Assembly (NCBI GenBank): GCA_000435495.1
Contig: FR884015.1
Span: forward strand, 14,173-50,038
DNA from: Firmicutes bacterium CAG:552
GTDB lineage: Bacteria > Bacillota > Clostridia > Christensenellales > Pumilibacteraceae
DNA: 35,866 nucleotides
Reading direction: 5' to 3'
Part shown: piece after piece, positions 1 through 7,581 of the stretch
How the letters are laid out: each line of letters starts with the position of its first letter
Position numbering within the stretch: position 1 is the stretch's first letter
The notes under the pieces: generated by a model
Seen by the model: the letters and a program-made list of their open reading frames with translations, nothing else
What the model was told of the DNA's origin: nothing
Databases searched by the model: none
Made by a program: the position numbers and the translations under genes

Positions 1-292
1 TCCCCTCTCCGTCTTCGATATAATACACTTTTCCGGCAAGATAATACATGGTTATAACTTTATTTTGCGCCGCTACTCTCAAACAAAATTGCCAGACGCA
101 TTCCGCCGACAAGCCTGCCGATAAAAAGCCTTTGCCGCTCGTAAGCGCTCCGCTCTCGAATTTAAAGTTATAGCAATTTTTTGCCGTAGAAATCGGCAAT
201 ACGCTTTCGTCGTTTCTTGTGTTTACTCCGCCCGCAAACGAATGTACAAGCGTACGACTTATCGGTCTGCCGACAACTTTTATGTAACTCAT
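1..292 (-). CDS. Phage structural protein, N-terminal part (runs off the left edge)
   Basis: An open frame begins at an ATG on the minus strand whose bases overlap the stop codon of the next upstream gene (ATGA), and it continues without a stop to the window edge, giving about 97 codons. The translation starts MSYIKVVGRPIS and is rich in short beta-prone stretches. I do not recognise a family. Its place after the major capsid gene and two small genes, with translational coupling, suggests a head-completion, tail or baseplate component of the same phage. Only the N-terminus is present, so the function stays open. Confidence 0.75.
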   Translation of the reverse strand, partial: MSYIKVVGRPISRTLVHSFAGGVNTRNDESVLPISTAKNCYNFKFESGALTSGKGFLSAGLSAECVWQFCLRVAAQNKVITMYYLAGKVYYIEDGEG

Positions 293-795
293 AACATCCA
301 CCTTCTTTGTTTTACCCGATGTTCTTTTCTCCCGTGCGAATATGCGCACAGAGCGTCTTTAAATCTTTTATCCCACGTAACCGCTTCCTCAAACATTCCG
401 CTTATAAGGTAATACTCTGCGATAATACCATAGCACAGAATGCGACACGTTATTTTCGGCGGCAACGCCACTTCGTCATCTATTGACAAGACCGTAGGCC
501 GAACGGCGTATTTAACGACATAAACGCCGTTGTTTTCTAAGTAAATGCCGTTTGCTCGAACCTCGAAAGGCACATTACCGTTATCTCCCGTAACGTTGAC
601 GACATCTGCGACCTCATTGCTCAGCGATGAAAAAGATATTATACCGCCGTAACTTACGGCTTTTTCAGTAACATACGAAGGTGCATATTCGCACGCTATC
701 TCATCCAGACAATTATTAAGACAAAGCAACAGCGTATTTTCGTTTCCTTCGCCGATCATCTCTTTGGCTACGGCTATACAATCGCTTGCTTTCAT
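289..795 (-). CDS. Phage protein, candidate head-tail connector or adaptor
   Basis: This 168-aa soluble protein has a good ribosome binding site (AAGGGGG) before its ATG. It lies directly after the 108-aa gene (stop codon and start codon adjoin) and overlaps the next gene by four bases, so it belongs to the phage late operon. The N-terminal third is helical, the middle is beta-rich and the C-terminus is basic (HGRKEHRVKQRRW). In tailed phages a gene of this size two places after the capsid gene is often a connector (gp6- or P22 gp4-like). That role is inferred from position and size; no diagnostic motif was found. Confidence 0.7.
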   Translation of the reverse strand: MKASDCIAVAKEMIGEGNENTLLLCLNNCLDEIACEYAPSYVTEKAVSYGGIISFSSLSNEVADVVNVTGDNGNVPFEVRANGIYLENNGVYVVKYAVRPTVLSIDDEVALPPKITCRILCYGIIAEYYLISGMFEEAVTWDKRFKDALCAYSHGRKEHRVKQRRWML

Positions 796-1122
796 TTATC
801 CCCCTTTGCGCAAAGCTTGTTCTACGCTGTTTTCTATTCTCTTTGCTATAGAAGAAGCTTCTCGCTTTAACGTCAAATCGTTTTCTTTATCCATTTCTTT
901 TATTAGCTTTTCTATTCTCGAACTTGCGGTGCGCCTTGCTTTAACAATCACCCTTGCATCCAATTTGTCGGCGCAAAAGCAATACGTATCGCCGAAATTA
1001 GAGCTATTGTGAATTTCGTACCTTCCTGAGGAAGGTACGAAACGCACAAAGTAACCGCTATCCAGTTCCTTCAGCCGTGCGACTATCGAAAACAAATCGC
1101 TTTTTACCATTCGATAATACAT
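796..1122 (-). CDS. Conserved small phage protein after the capsid gene
   Basis: The 108-aa product has a globular N-terminal half with the pattern LDSGYFVRF then YEIHN, and a C-terminal half that is a long charged helix, probably a coiled coil. From memory, proteins with a similar 'GYF...YEVHN...LDAR' pattern occur in Firmicute phage late operons, with no assigned function. It starts one base after the capsid stop. The ribosome binding site is weak, so translation may be coupled to the capsid gene, and an internal Met at residue 5 is an alternative start. Real phage gene, function unknown. Confidence 0.7.
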   Translation of the reverse strand: MYYRMVKSDLFSIVARLKELDSGYFVRFVPSSGRYEIHNSSNFGDTYCFCADKLDARVIVKARRTASSRIEKLIKEMDKENDLTLKREASSIAKRIENSVEQALRKGG

Positions 1123-1123
1123 T

Positions 1124-2266
1124 TTACGCTATACCGGTTATACGTCCCTGACCGTTGGGTCTGTCGCAAATAAGGTCGCAATACTTTACTAACGTAGCCG
1201 TATAAGTGGGCTTACCCTGCGTCTGACGCAAAATCTTGCCGTTTTCTGTTTCGAGATATCTCCAATCGCAAAGTTGATGAAGTTTAAACGCCTTGGTGTC
1301 GAGGAATATCATTTGTCCTTCCGGAACGAATCTGTCGTAAACAAGCGGAATACCGTTATAAGAAAGCGACTTATATCCGCCGTTAAGTTCCATTATGTCG
1401 ATATTTCTCTTATACGACGCCATATAATCCTGGAATGCATATTTTGCCTTTGCCGAGCATGCTATAAAGTCTATTACGCTGCCGCTCTCCATTTCCAGCT
1501 TATCTATAACCTTTTGAATGACGATTTCGTCCAATGTCGAGCTCGTCTTAGAATACGAGTTAAGGAAGGAATACGAAGATTTTGACAATCCGTAAAGAGT
1601 ACCGGACGAAGAGAAAAGCGAACCGATGCCCGTTATTTCTTTGTTTTTGCTGCCCTGAACATACATAACCGCATTATTTGCCAGCGAAGTCGGCCACGAA
1701 GAAAGTTCGATAGTTCCGTCCTCATAGCTTACGTCGGTTATTTTTAACCCGTTTGCGACCAAAGCTCCGGCAGCAGAATAAACGTCCACCAAAAGTCCGG
1801 GCGCAAGGTTGCGGGTACTGTCAACGGTTTTCCCCTCGACGTCGGTTATGGTTGCGAGTTTGCCGCTTCCGTCACCGTAAAGCATTCTGCCCAAATTGAA
1901 CTTAGACGCATTGAGAAGATCGGTAAGTTCGCTGTTAAGAAGGTCGGTAAATGCGCCCTGACCGTCCGCCGACGCTCTTATAGCCTTGTCGGATATTTCT
2001 ATCTGTCCGTAAAGGTTTTTAAGAGTTGCGACAAATTGTAGGTACGAAACGGAACTTGCCGTCGGAAGCGTACCTGTTTCGTCACCTGCGCCTACGCCTC
2101 CGTTAATACCGTACTTTGCGGCTTTTCTTATTTCTTTGCCGCACACGTCGGTAGAAGTCTGTTCTATTTTTGCGAGCAAAGGATTAGCCTTAGTGTTAAG
2201 CAGCTCGGTAACTGCTCCGAGATAAACCGATTTTAATGCGCTTTCAGCGCTTTGCAATGTAACCAT
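1124..2266 (-). CDS. Phage major capsid protein (HK97-fold type)
   Basis: A 380-aa protein with AGGAG upstream of its ATG. The N-terminal part has helices and a statement-like capsid pattern (KAAKYGINGGVGAGDETGTLP, then LKNLYGQIEISDKAIRAS). It ends with a segment typical of phage coat proteins in which the P-loop and axial-domain strands carry IPLVYDRFVPEGQMIFLD. Size, composition and position (after portal and a coiled-coil scaffold candidate) all fit a major capsid protein forming the icosahedral shell. No N-terminal protease region is fused to it, and no separate prohead protease gene is seen in the module, so assembly probably depends on a scaffold, as in P22-like phages. The family is inferred from sequence pattern, not a search. 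Confidence 0.85.
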   Translation of the reverse strand: MVTLQSAESALKSVYLGAVTELLNTKANPLLAKIEQTSTDVCGKEIRKAAKYGINGGVGAGDETGTLPTASSVSYLQFVATLKNLYGQIEISDKAIRASADGQGAFTDLLNSELTDLLNASKFNLGRMLYGDGSGKLATITDVEGKTVDSTRNLAPGLLVDVYSAAGALVANGLKITDVSYEDGTIELSSWPTSLANNAVMYVQGSKNKEITGIGSLFSSSGTLYGLSKSSYSFLNSYSKTSSTLDEIVIQKVIDKLEMESGSVIDFIACSAKAKYAFQDYMASYKRNIDIMELNGGYKSLSYNGIPLVYDRFVPEGQMIFLDTKAFKLHQLCDWRYLETENGKILRQTQGKPTYTATLVKYCDLICDRPNGQGRITGIA

Positions 2267-2327
2267 TTTATAATTCTCCTTATTGTTTTGATATGTAATT
2301 TAATTGTATCGGCAATAGCCGAATTCC

Positions 2328-2642
2328 TTAGTATTTAATTATTTTTTTTGCAAGGCGACCGGCGTCCTCGAGATTTTTCGGACGCATCGGAGGAGTCAGC
2401 ACACTGTATCCGCCGTTGCCGCCTACTAGCTTTACGCAATTTCGATTTAGCGACTTGAGATATTCTATTACGAATTTGTTGCGTATCGAGGGAATGTCCT
2501 TAACCATTTCCCACAACGTATCCTCGTCGCCGAGTGATTGAATCAAATCGTCGTATTTTTGCTCGAGTTCTTTGTATTTATCTTTTTCCTTGCGTATTTC
2601 CGCTCGCATTTTAGCGAAACCGAGTCCGTTAACGCTGCTCAT
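2328..2642 (-). CDS. Candidate phage scaffolding protein
   Basis: This 104-aa protein lies between portal and capsid genes, the usual place for a scaffold. Residues about 10-40 form a strongly charged coiled coil (KEKDKYKELEQKYDDL), and the C-terminus is basic (AGRLAKKIIKY), as expected for a scaffold that binds coat protein. I chose the ATG at 2642 because an AAGGAG lies 10 bases upstream. A GTG nine bases further upstream leaves only one base between Shine-Dalgarno and start. The start lies inside the end of the portal gene, so translation is coupled. It is short for a scaffold (many are 150-300 aa), so another assembly role is possible. Confidence 0.6.
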   Translation of the reverse strand: MSSVNGLGFAKMRAEIRKEKDKYKELEQKYDDLIQSLGDEDTLWEMVKDIPSIRNKFVIEYLKSLNRNCVKLVGGNGGYSVLTPPMRPKNLEDAGRLAKKIIKY

Positions 2643-4500
2643 CTCGCTCACTCTCCTTTATCGCAGCCATATATTGTTTGTGTTCTCTAATATGGCCGAT
2701 AAGTTTTTCTTTTAAGCCGCAATCTTTTTTGCACAAATTTTCGAATTCACCGCTAAGACAAAATCTCGAATGTTCTTCGATATGAATTTCGTGATCGTCC
2801 ATTTCGTTAACCTCAAGCGCTTTCTTAGTAACGAAAGCATTTTCTTTTTGCGCTCTCATATGGTGCAATTTCGCATAGTCGTGCGTAACTTCCCAACCGC
2901 CATAACCCATGACGTCAAGAATTTTGTACCTCATGCTGTCGCTGAGCTTGCCGTTTTCGTCAAACAACAATCCGCTTCGGAGCAATTCGAACACCATGTT
3001 TTGTCTGCTTGCTACAGAGGAATTAAGCTCGTTTTCGGTATCGAACACAACGTCGTCGCATCCTATATCGCTGGCAGACCAACTCAGAACTTCCACTTCA
3101 CCGTCCTCTCCGACATAACGCAACAGTCGAGGCTGCGAAGCAAACTGCTTGTATAGTCTCAAAATATGCTGTCCTGCTTTTCGCGCACTTTCACGTATTC
3201 TTTCGGCAGTGATGCTGAGCCTCGTATCGTCTTGATCCAAAAGCAGTTGCAATGCCGTTCCGCTAGTAATCGACGAAGGGATAGAACTCGTCCGCATTAT
3301 TTCGCTTACGCCGCTTATGGATATAAACTCGCTCAAAAGTTTATCTTCTTCGTAATTAAAGTCTGACGGTACCGAACCCGGATTCATCAACATCGGCGGC
3401 GTTGCGCCTCTCCTATAAACGAGAATTTTGCCGGGACTGAGTCCTTCTTCTTCAAGATTTCCGATGTCTACCGAACCGTCTTCGACTGCCAAAACCCCCA
3501 TGGCTATGCGGTTCATAAATTCATGTTTGCGGTTCTTCACCGAGTTATATGCCCTTTGCACGGGAATGCAACGTTCGACCACGCTTGCGCCGAAAAAGCA
3601 TCCTGCGTTACGCAAACAATCCTGCTTTACAAACGGGAAAGTCCTGCGACCGTAGCTTCCGTTAACAAACGGCAAATCCCCGTAGTACAAAAGAGCGTCG
3701 CCGCACACGATGGCAAGTTCGCCGTTGGGTTTTTCTTTTGTCGGCTTAGTATAACGCTCTATGACCATAGCCACGTCCGATTTCTTTGAGCGACTGATTA
3801 CGGGAATTGCGCTTACACAATTGAGTCCGCCGACCAAACCTGAGCTGTCGTAGCTAAGCACTTCTGCATTTTCCGGCTTGACTTTTACTCCCCATCTTGA
3901 GTAAATTTCGTCAACGTTCATTGCCTTTGCGTGAATCAAACTCGTCAGCGCCTCTACCGTTTCCGTCCCCAGAGACGACGGAAAAATTTCGTACGGCGGG
4001 CATACTTCTATCCTTACCTCGCCTTCGTAAATTTTATTGTCTCCTTCGCCCACGCGTTTACCTCCGTCATCGTCCCAGCTTATCTTATAAAACGCCGAGC
4101 CGGTAAGTTCCGACCACATAGTCGCCTGCGAAATAACCTCGCTCAAATCCAGAGTTTCCCATACCCCGTCCAAGACTTTGGAAGCAACTTTAGCAGTACG
4201 TATATCATTTTCTTCGCCGGTAGCCGGTCTTACGCTCATTTTAGGCCGCACTCTCGCAAGCTTTGCCAGCCTCGCTTCCATAATTGACGAGATATGATTG
4301 TAAACTTCTCTTTCCTGCCAAAAATAATCCCTACCTCGGTCTTCGATTTCTCCGGACGGCGACACATACGAAAACTGGTTGCCCATTACGAAATTAGTAT
4401 TAAGCTGCCATTGACATTCGAAATTACGCCGCTCTTCCCGTCTGTCGAGATAATCGTCCCTTACCGACTTAACTATCTCTTCTCTGTACTTTACGTCCAT
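2629..4500 (-). CDS. Phage portal protein (P22-like)
   Basis: The 623-aa product would form the dodecameric ring at one capsid vertex through which DNA enters and leaves. The N-terminal 100 residues carry the charged helix and EARLAKLARVRPKMSVRPAT, where phage P22-type portals have a similar Arg/Lys-rich stretch followed by 'RP'. Next comes TGSAFYKISWDDDGG, then a central crown/wing region with FPFVKQDCLRNAGCFFGASVVE, followed by long helices (RIRESARKAGQHILRLYKQF). Length is typical for large portals. It follows the terminase and two small genes and precedes the scaffold and capsid genes, matching the canonical packaging-to-head order. AAAGGAGG precedes the ATG, whose bases overlap the previous stop (TAATG). 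Confidence 0.85.
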   Translation of the reverse strand: MDVKYREEIVKSVRDDYLDRREERRNFECQWQLNTNFVMGNQFSYVSPSGEIEDRGRDYFWQEREVYNHISSIMEARLAKLARVRPKMSVRPATGEENDIRTAKVASKVLDGVWETLDLSEVISQATMWSELTGSAFYKISWDDDGGKRVGEGDNKIYEGEVRIEVCPPYEIFPSSLGTETVEALTSLIHAKAMNVDEIYSRWGVKVKPENAEVLSYDSSGLVGGLNCVSAIPVISRSKKSDVAMVIERYTKPTKEKPNGELAIVCGDALLYYGDLPFVNGSYGRRTFPFVKQDCLRNAGCFFGASVVERCIPVQRAYNSVKNRKHEFMNRIAMGVLAVEDGSVDIGNLEEEGLSPGKILVYRRGATPPMLMNPGSVPSDFNYEEDKLLSEFISISGVSEIMRTSSIPSSITSGTALQLLLDQDDTRLSITAERIRESARKAGQHILRLYKQFASQPRLLRYVGEDGEVEVLSWSASDIGCDDVVFDTENELNSSVASRQNMVFELLRSGLLFDENGKLSDSMRYKILDVMGYGGWEVTHDYAKLHHMRAQKENAFVTKKALEVNEMDDHEIHIEEHSRFCLSGEFENLCKKDCGLKEKLIGHIREHKQYMAAIKESERDEQR

Positions 4501-4706
4501 TACTTGCCTCCTTTGCGTTTTGCGGTTTCGATGCTTTTGGGTACTATTACCTGCGCAACGATATCGTAAAGCTCGTGCAAGCAGTCATCGCAAATATGTA
4601 TCTGGCTTCTTATCCCCACTCTGTCCATTTTGATAGAATGAGTAGCGTTATTTTTGCACGTACCCATTTCGCATTTAATTTTGTGTTTTACCGTCGTTAG
4701 TTGCAT
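4500..4706 (-). CDS. Small Cys4 (putative zinc-binding) phage protein
   Basis: A 68-aa protein with two cysteine pairs, KCEMGTC (CX4C, residues 12 and 17) and ICDDC (CX2C, residues 39 and 42), arranged like a treble-clef or zinc-ribbon fold. The ATG has AAAGGAGG seven bases upstream. It overlaps the end of the preceding small gene and its stop overlaps the portal start. A small zinc-finger gene between terminase and portal occurs in some Firmicute phages, and some such proteins are HNH-like or DNA-binding, but no HNH catalytic triad is visible here. Metal binding is inferred. Confidence 0.7.
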   Translation of the reverse strand: MQLTTVKHKIKCEMGTCKNNATHSIKMDRVGIRSQIHICDDCLHELYDIVAQVIVPKSIETAKRKGGK

Positions 4707-4977
4707 TTTCTGCCTCCTTTAATAATTTGAGTAACCGCTGTTTTTCTTCCAAAAGCTCTTCTTCGTTCATTGATTGATATTTGTCCGCATGCATTTCTTC
4801 CATAATGAGTTTTACTGCGGAAATATCCGGCGGCACTTCTTTTGTCGTTATTTTTCGTTTTACCACGCACAATTCTCCGTCCATCAAAGAGTATTCGTCC
4901 ACGCATTCGCTCGTGGTATATCCGACCGCTTTTTTGCGGACAGCATCGTAAAGAGCCTTGTCCAGTCCGTCGTTCAT
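4675..4977 (-). CDS. Small packaging-module phage protein (possible terminase small subunit)
   Basis: A 100-aa protein coupled to the terminase large subunit gene by an ATGA overlap. The N-terminal half reads LYDAVRKKAVGYTTSECVDEYS, followed by KRKITTKEVPPDISAVKLIM. From memory, a similar pattern (AxGY, then KRKxTTKxVPPDxxA) recurs in small phage proteins beside terminase genes. The C-terminal 35 residues form a charged helix. It could be a terminase small subunit or an accessory packaging factor. No helix-turn-helix is obvious, and its position downstream rather than upstream of the large subunit makes the assignment tentative. Confidence 0.6.
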   Translation of the reverse strand: MNDGLDKALYDAVRKKAVGYTTSECVDEYSLMDGELCVVKRKITTKEVPPDISAVKLIMEEMHADKYQSMNEEELLEEKQRLLKLLKEAENATNDGKTQN

Positions 4978-6383
4978 TTTCTGTTTAACCTTCTTATAAG
5001 TCTTTCTTTGTCCACTTCTATTTCGCTCTTAGGCAACGCAGGCGTGTTCGATTCCGGACGTGACATAAGATAATATCTAAGCTCGTCCAAACAGTGATCG
5101 TCCCGTTTTACGGGAACGTCGTTTTCGCCCCATCTGTATGACTTAAGCTCTCTGATTAAATTTACGCAGCTCTTAAATATGTACAGTCTTTTACCGGAAA
5201 CGCCGCTGAGATATTCTTTTACGACGTTTATTCCGCTATACAAATCCTTGTTGACCTTTGGATTCACACTTATACCTTTGTCGCAGAACAACTCCGTAAC
5301 ACTGTTTGTCGCTGCCAAAGTTTTTTGATTTGCGGCGCTGTCTATAAGCGAATCGATCCGTCCGAAAGAGTCCGTATGCCAGTTAAGCGCAGCGGAAATC
5401 TCTTTTATTTTCGCAGCGTGATAAGCTACGTCTTTGCCGGCTTCGTAATGTTCGGCTACCACAAAAACGTTTCCGTCTCCGTCCACTGCGTACCAATGGC
5501 AGCTAAGAGGGTTATTTAGTCCCGGATCTATACTCAGCTTGTCCTGCCATTGCAACGGGACATCAAACGGCTCTATTACGTTTTCCTCACAAAATTCGGG
5601 GTACACCTGACCGCAGTCGTCAGTAAAACGCCCGTACCTGCGACGCTCGAGCATTTCCTTACTCATGGTTGCAGTAAGCCTGTCTACCTCTTTTTTGTCG
5701 AGATACGGGTTATCAGCCCATTCCATAAATGTGTACCACACGTCTTCGTCCGAACTGAGGTATATCCGCTCGTAAATATAAGTCAGCCCCTTAAGCGGAG
5801 TCATTGTCCCGAAAACTTCGCCCTTTTTGTCTATGACTCGCATATAGCATTCGTCATAAACGTCCTCCGGCGGTTCTTCGTCAAACCATACGTAATCAAG
5901 AGAAGCGCCTTGCAATTTTTCTCTACCCATTTCGCAGCTTTTAAAGCAAATTCGACTTATCGAGCCGAAAATATTTTTTACGGCTATATAGTCAATAACT
6001 CCTCCGGCAGGATTGGAAGATTTGCCGCTTACCATTACGACGTCGGCAATCCAGTCGGGATTGAGATAATAAAGAATTTTACTTTGCGCTACTTCTCTTT
6101 GCACGTCCCGGCTGAGACTGACGACCCAGCCGATTGTCGGTTTGTTGGAGCGGTACGGATGAATGCCCCTCGCTCGCCACACCGTTTCCACTGCTCCGCA
6201 CTCTGTCTTTCCGCTTCGGTTTCCGCCGAAAACCCACCTGTTTCGTTTTTGGCATTTATGAAATTCCATTTGCTTTAAATGAACTTTCGTGCGATTATAG
6301 TATTTTAATTTGTTTTTACTGCGGTAATTTTTTATTACTCCGTCCAGTCTGAGAATTTCTCGTACTATTTCGCTTTCCTTCAT
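4974..6383 (-). CDS. terL: Phage terminase large subunit
   Basis: The 469-aa ATPase/nuclease motor packages phage DNA into the prohead. The N-terminal ATPase carries Walker A GGNRSGKT at residues 53-60, Walker B with catalytic glutamate VWFDEE at 165-170, and coupling motif GTMTPLKG at 192-199. The C-terminal RNase H-like nuclease has candidate metal ligands D286 (SIDPG), D348 (LIDSA) and D429/D433 (DDHCLDELRYY). Length is normal and all key residues are present, so it appears intact. AAGGAGG precedes the ATG. It starts the minus-strand head-gene series, although the real promoter is probably further upstream, beyond the antisense SH3b gene. Confidence 0.95.
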   Translation of the reverse strand: MKESEIVREILRLDGVIKNYRSKNKLKYYNRTKVHLKQMEFHKCQKRNRWVFGGNRSGKTECGAVETVWRARGIHPYRSNKPTIGWVVSLSRDVQREVAQSKILYYLNPDWIADVVMVSGKSSNPAGGVIDYIAVKNIFGSISRICFKSCEMGREKLQGASLDYVWFDEEPPEDVYDECYMRVIDKKGEVFGTMTPLKGLTYIYERIYLSSDEDVWYTFMEWADNPYLDKKEVDRLTATMSKEMLERRRYGRFTDDCGQVYPEFCEENVIEPFDVPLQWQDKLSIDPGLNNPLSCHWYAVDGDGNVFVVAEHYEAGKDVAYHAAKIKEISAALNWHTDSFGRIDSLIDSAANQKTLAATNSVTELFCDKGISVNPKVNKDLYSGINVVKEYLSGVSGKRLYIFKSCVNLIRELKSYRWGENDVPVKRDDHCLDELRYYLMSRPESNTPALPKSEIEVDKERLIRRLNRK

Positions 6384-6446
6384 AAAAACCTCCTTTTCTA
6401 CATTTTTAGCGGTAATATCTCACCTCCGCAGAGCGATAATGGATGC

Positions 6447-7064
6447 ATGAAAACTTTACTTATACTTATTGCGTTTGCGCTTGCACCGTCATACGCTTAC
6501 ATGCCGAGCGACACCGTGATATATTCAGACCGAGAATGTCTTAACGCCATAGTGACGCTTCCGGCTACATATTTCGTTACCGTCGTGGACTACGATAGTA
6601 ATATGGTAACGTACGGGGACATAACCGGCTACATAAAAAACATCGAACTCGTAGACTACGAACCGGTCACAAAAATCGCCGAGGCTGCTTTTGATGTAAG
6701 CAACGACGGTTTGGCGGCAAACCTGAGGGCAAGTCCTCACGCCGACGCCCCGATACTCGCCGTTATGGAAAACGGCTACAGCGGATATTATTACGGAGAC
6801 GCAGTGGGCGATGCTCTGATCCCCGAAGTCGGAAACGTTTGGCGATACGTAAAATACAAAGACGGAACCAAAGGATACGTCTATTGCTCGCAGGTAAAAG
6901 TAACCAAACCTAAAGCAAACGTCATAGAAAAAGTGACAAATAAAGAAGACGAAGCCGAAGCGCCGTCTTTGATTAAAACCGATTACTTTTTGGTTATTCT
7001 GCTTACTCTCCCCTCCGTTTTGGTAGTGTACCTGATATTCAGGGACAAATCTACGCCGAATTGA
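6447..7064 (+). CDS. Secreted membrane-anchored protein with two SH3b-like domains
   Basis: The 205-aa product has a signal peptide (residues 1-18, ending PSYA), an SH3b-like segment at about 20-70 (TYFVTVVDYD, then ITGYIKN), a clearer SH3b at 88-152 (ANLRASPHADAPILAVMENG, then KGYVYCSQVKV), an acidic linker, and one C-terminal membrane helix (179-198) with a short basic tail. It would sit outside the cell, held in the membrane, and probably bind wall peptides or glycan. No catalytic domain is attached. It is on the opposite strand to the phage genes on both sides, starts 64 bases from terL and overlaps the convergent regulator gene by 14 bases. No strong ribosome binding site is visible. It may be a phage 'moron' acting on the lysogen's surface, or a host gene. 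Confidence 0.8.
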   Translation: MKTLLILIAFALAPSYAYMPSDTVIYSDRECLNAIVTLPATYFVTVVDYDSNMVTYGDITGYIKNIELVDYEPVTKIAEAAFDVSNDGLAANLRASPHADAPILAVMENGYSGYYYGDAVGDALIPEVGNVWRYVKYKDGTKGYVYCSQVKVTKPKANVIEKVTNKEDEAEAPSLIKTDYFLVILLTLPSVLVVYLIFRDKSTPN

Positions 7065-7497
7065 CTTCTTTATTCAAACGCAAATAAAGTCTTCTGACAA
7101 TGGGTACGTCGTTATATTCTTTACCCAATTTTTCCGAAGTAAAGCCTAAGCTTTCCAATGCGGCTGCCGCTTTATCTGCACACTTGCAAAAAAGTCTGTA
7201 CGCATTTCCTTTGTTGATGCCCGTTCTTTCGGCTAACTCCGCAAAAGAATGTCCTGTAGACACTTTCTTAAGCAATATGTACTCGTTAGGCAAGAGAGCG
7301 TCTTTTATCGTATCGTGCAAAATTCGAAGATTTATCAACTTCACTTTTTTGTCGTTAAGCGCAATAATGTCGTTGATAAGATCCATGGTCGGCTCGTAAA
7401 GAGAAGTGGACATCAACGAAACTTCTTCGTCGATTTTTTCGGTTAAGGCATCCAGTCTCGAATTTAACGCTACGATAACTCTGATCCAGTTTTTCAT
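7051..7497 (-). CDS. Sigma-70 region 4-like phage regulator
   Basis: A 148-aa protein whose C-terminal half contains a sigma-region-4-type helix-turn-helix: LPNEYILLKKVSTGHSFAELAERTG followed by INKGNAYRLF, at about residues 69-105. The N-terminal half is helical. I chose the ATG at 7497 because GGAGGT lies six bases upstream; the frame extends 22 codons further but that part has no ribosome binding site. Phages of Firmicutes often carry ArpU- or sigma-like late regulators just ahead of the terminase genes, so late-transcription control is the likely role. Recognition is by fold pattern only, and a host origin is not excluded. Confidence 0.7.
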   Translation of the reverse strand: MKNWIRVIVALNSRLDALTEKIDEEVSLMSTSLYEPTMDLINDIIALNDKKVKLINLRILHDTIKDALLPNEYILLKKVSTGHSFAELAERTGINKGNAYRLFCKCADKAAAALESLGFTSEKLGKEYNDVPIVRRLYLRLNKEVNSA

Positions 7498-7581
7498 AAA
7501 TGACCTCCAAAGCTGATTTACACGCCCAATATACCACATTAAATATGACACCATACTGTCCACTATTAAAAATCGTTCGCT

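Noticed and set aside
5550..6278. 242-aa plus-strand open frame antisense to terL
   Set aside because: It lies entirely inside the terminase gene, which has every catalytic motif. The antisense translation has no family pattern or ribosome binding site.
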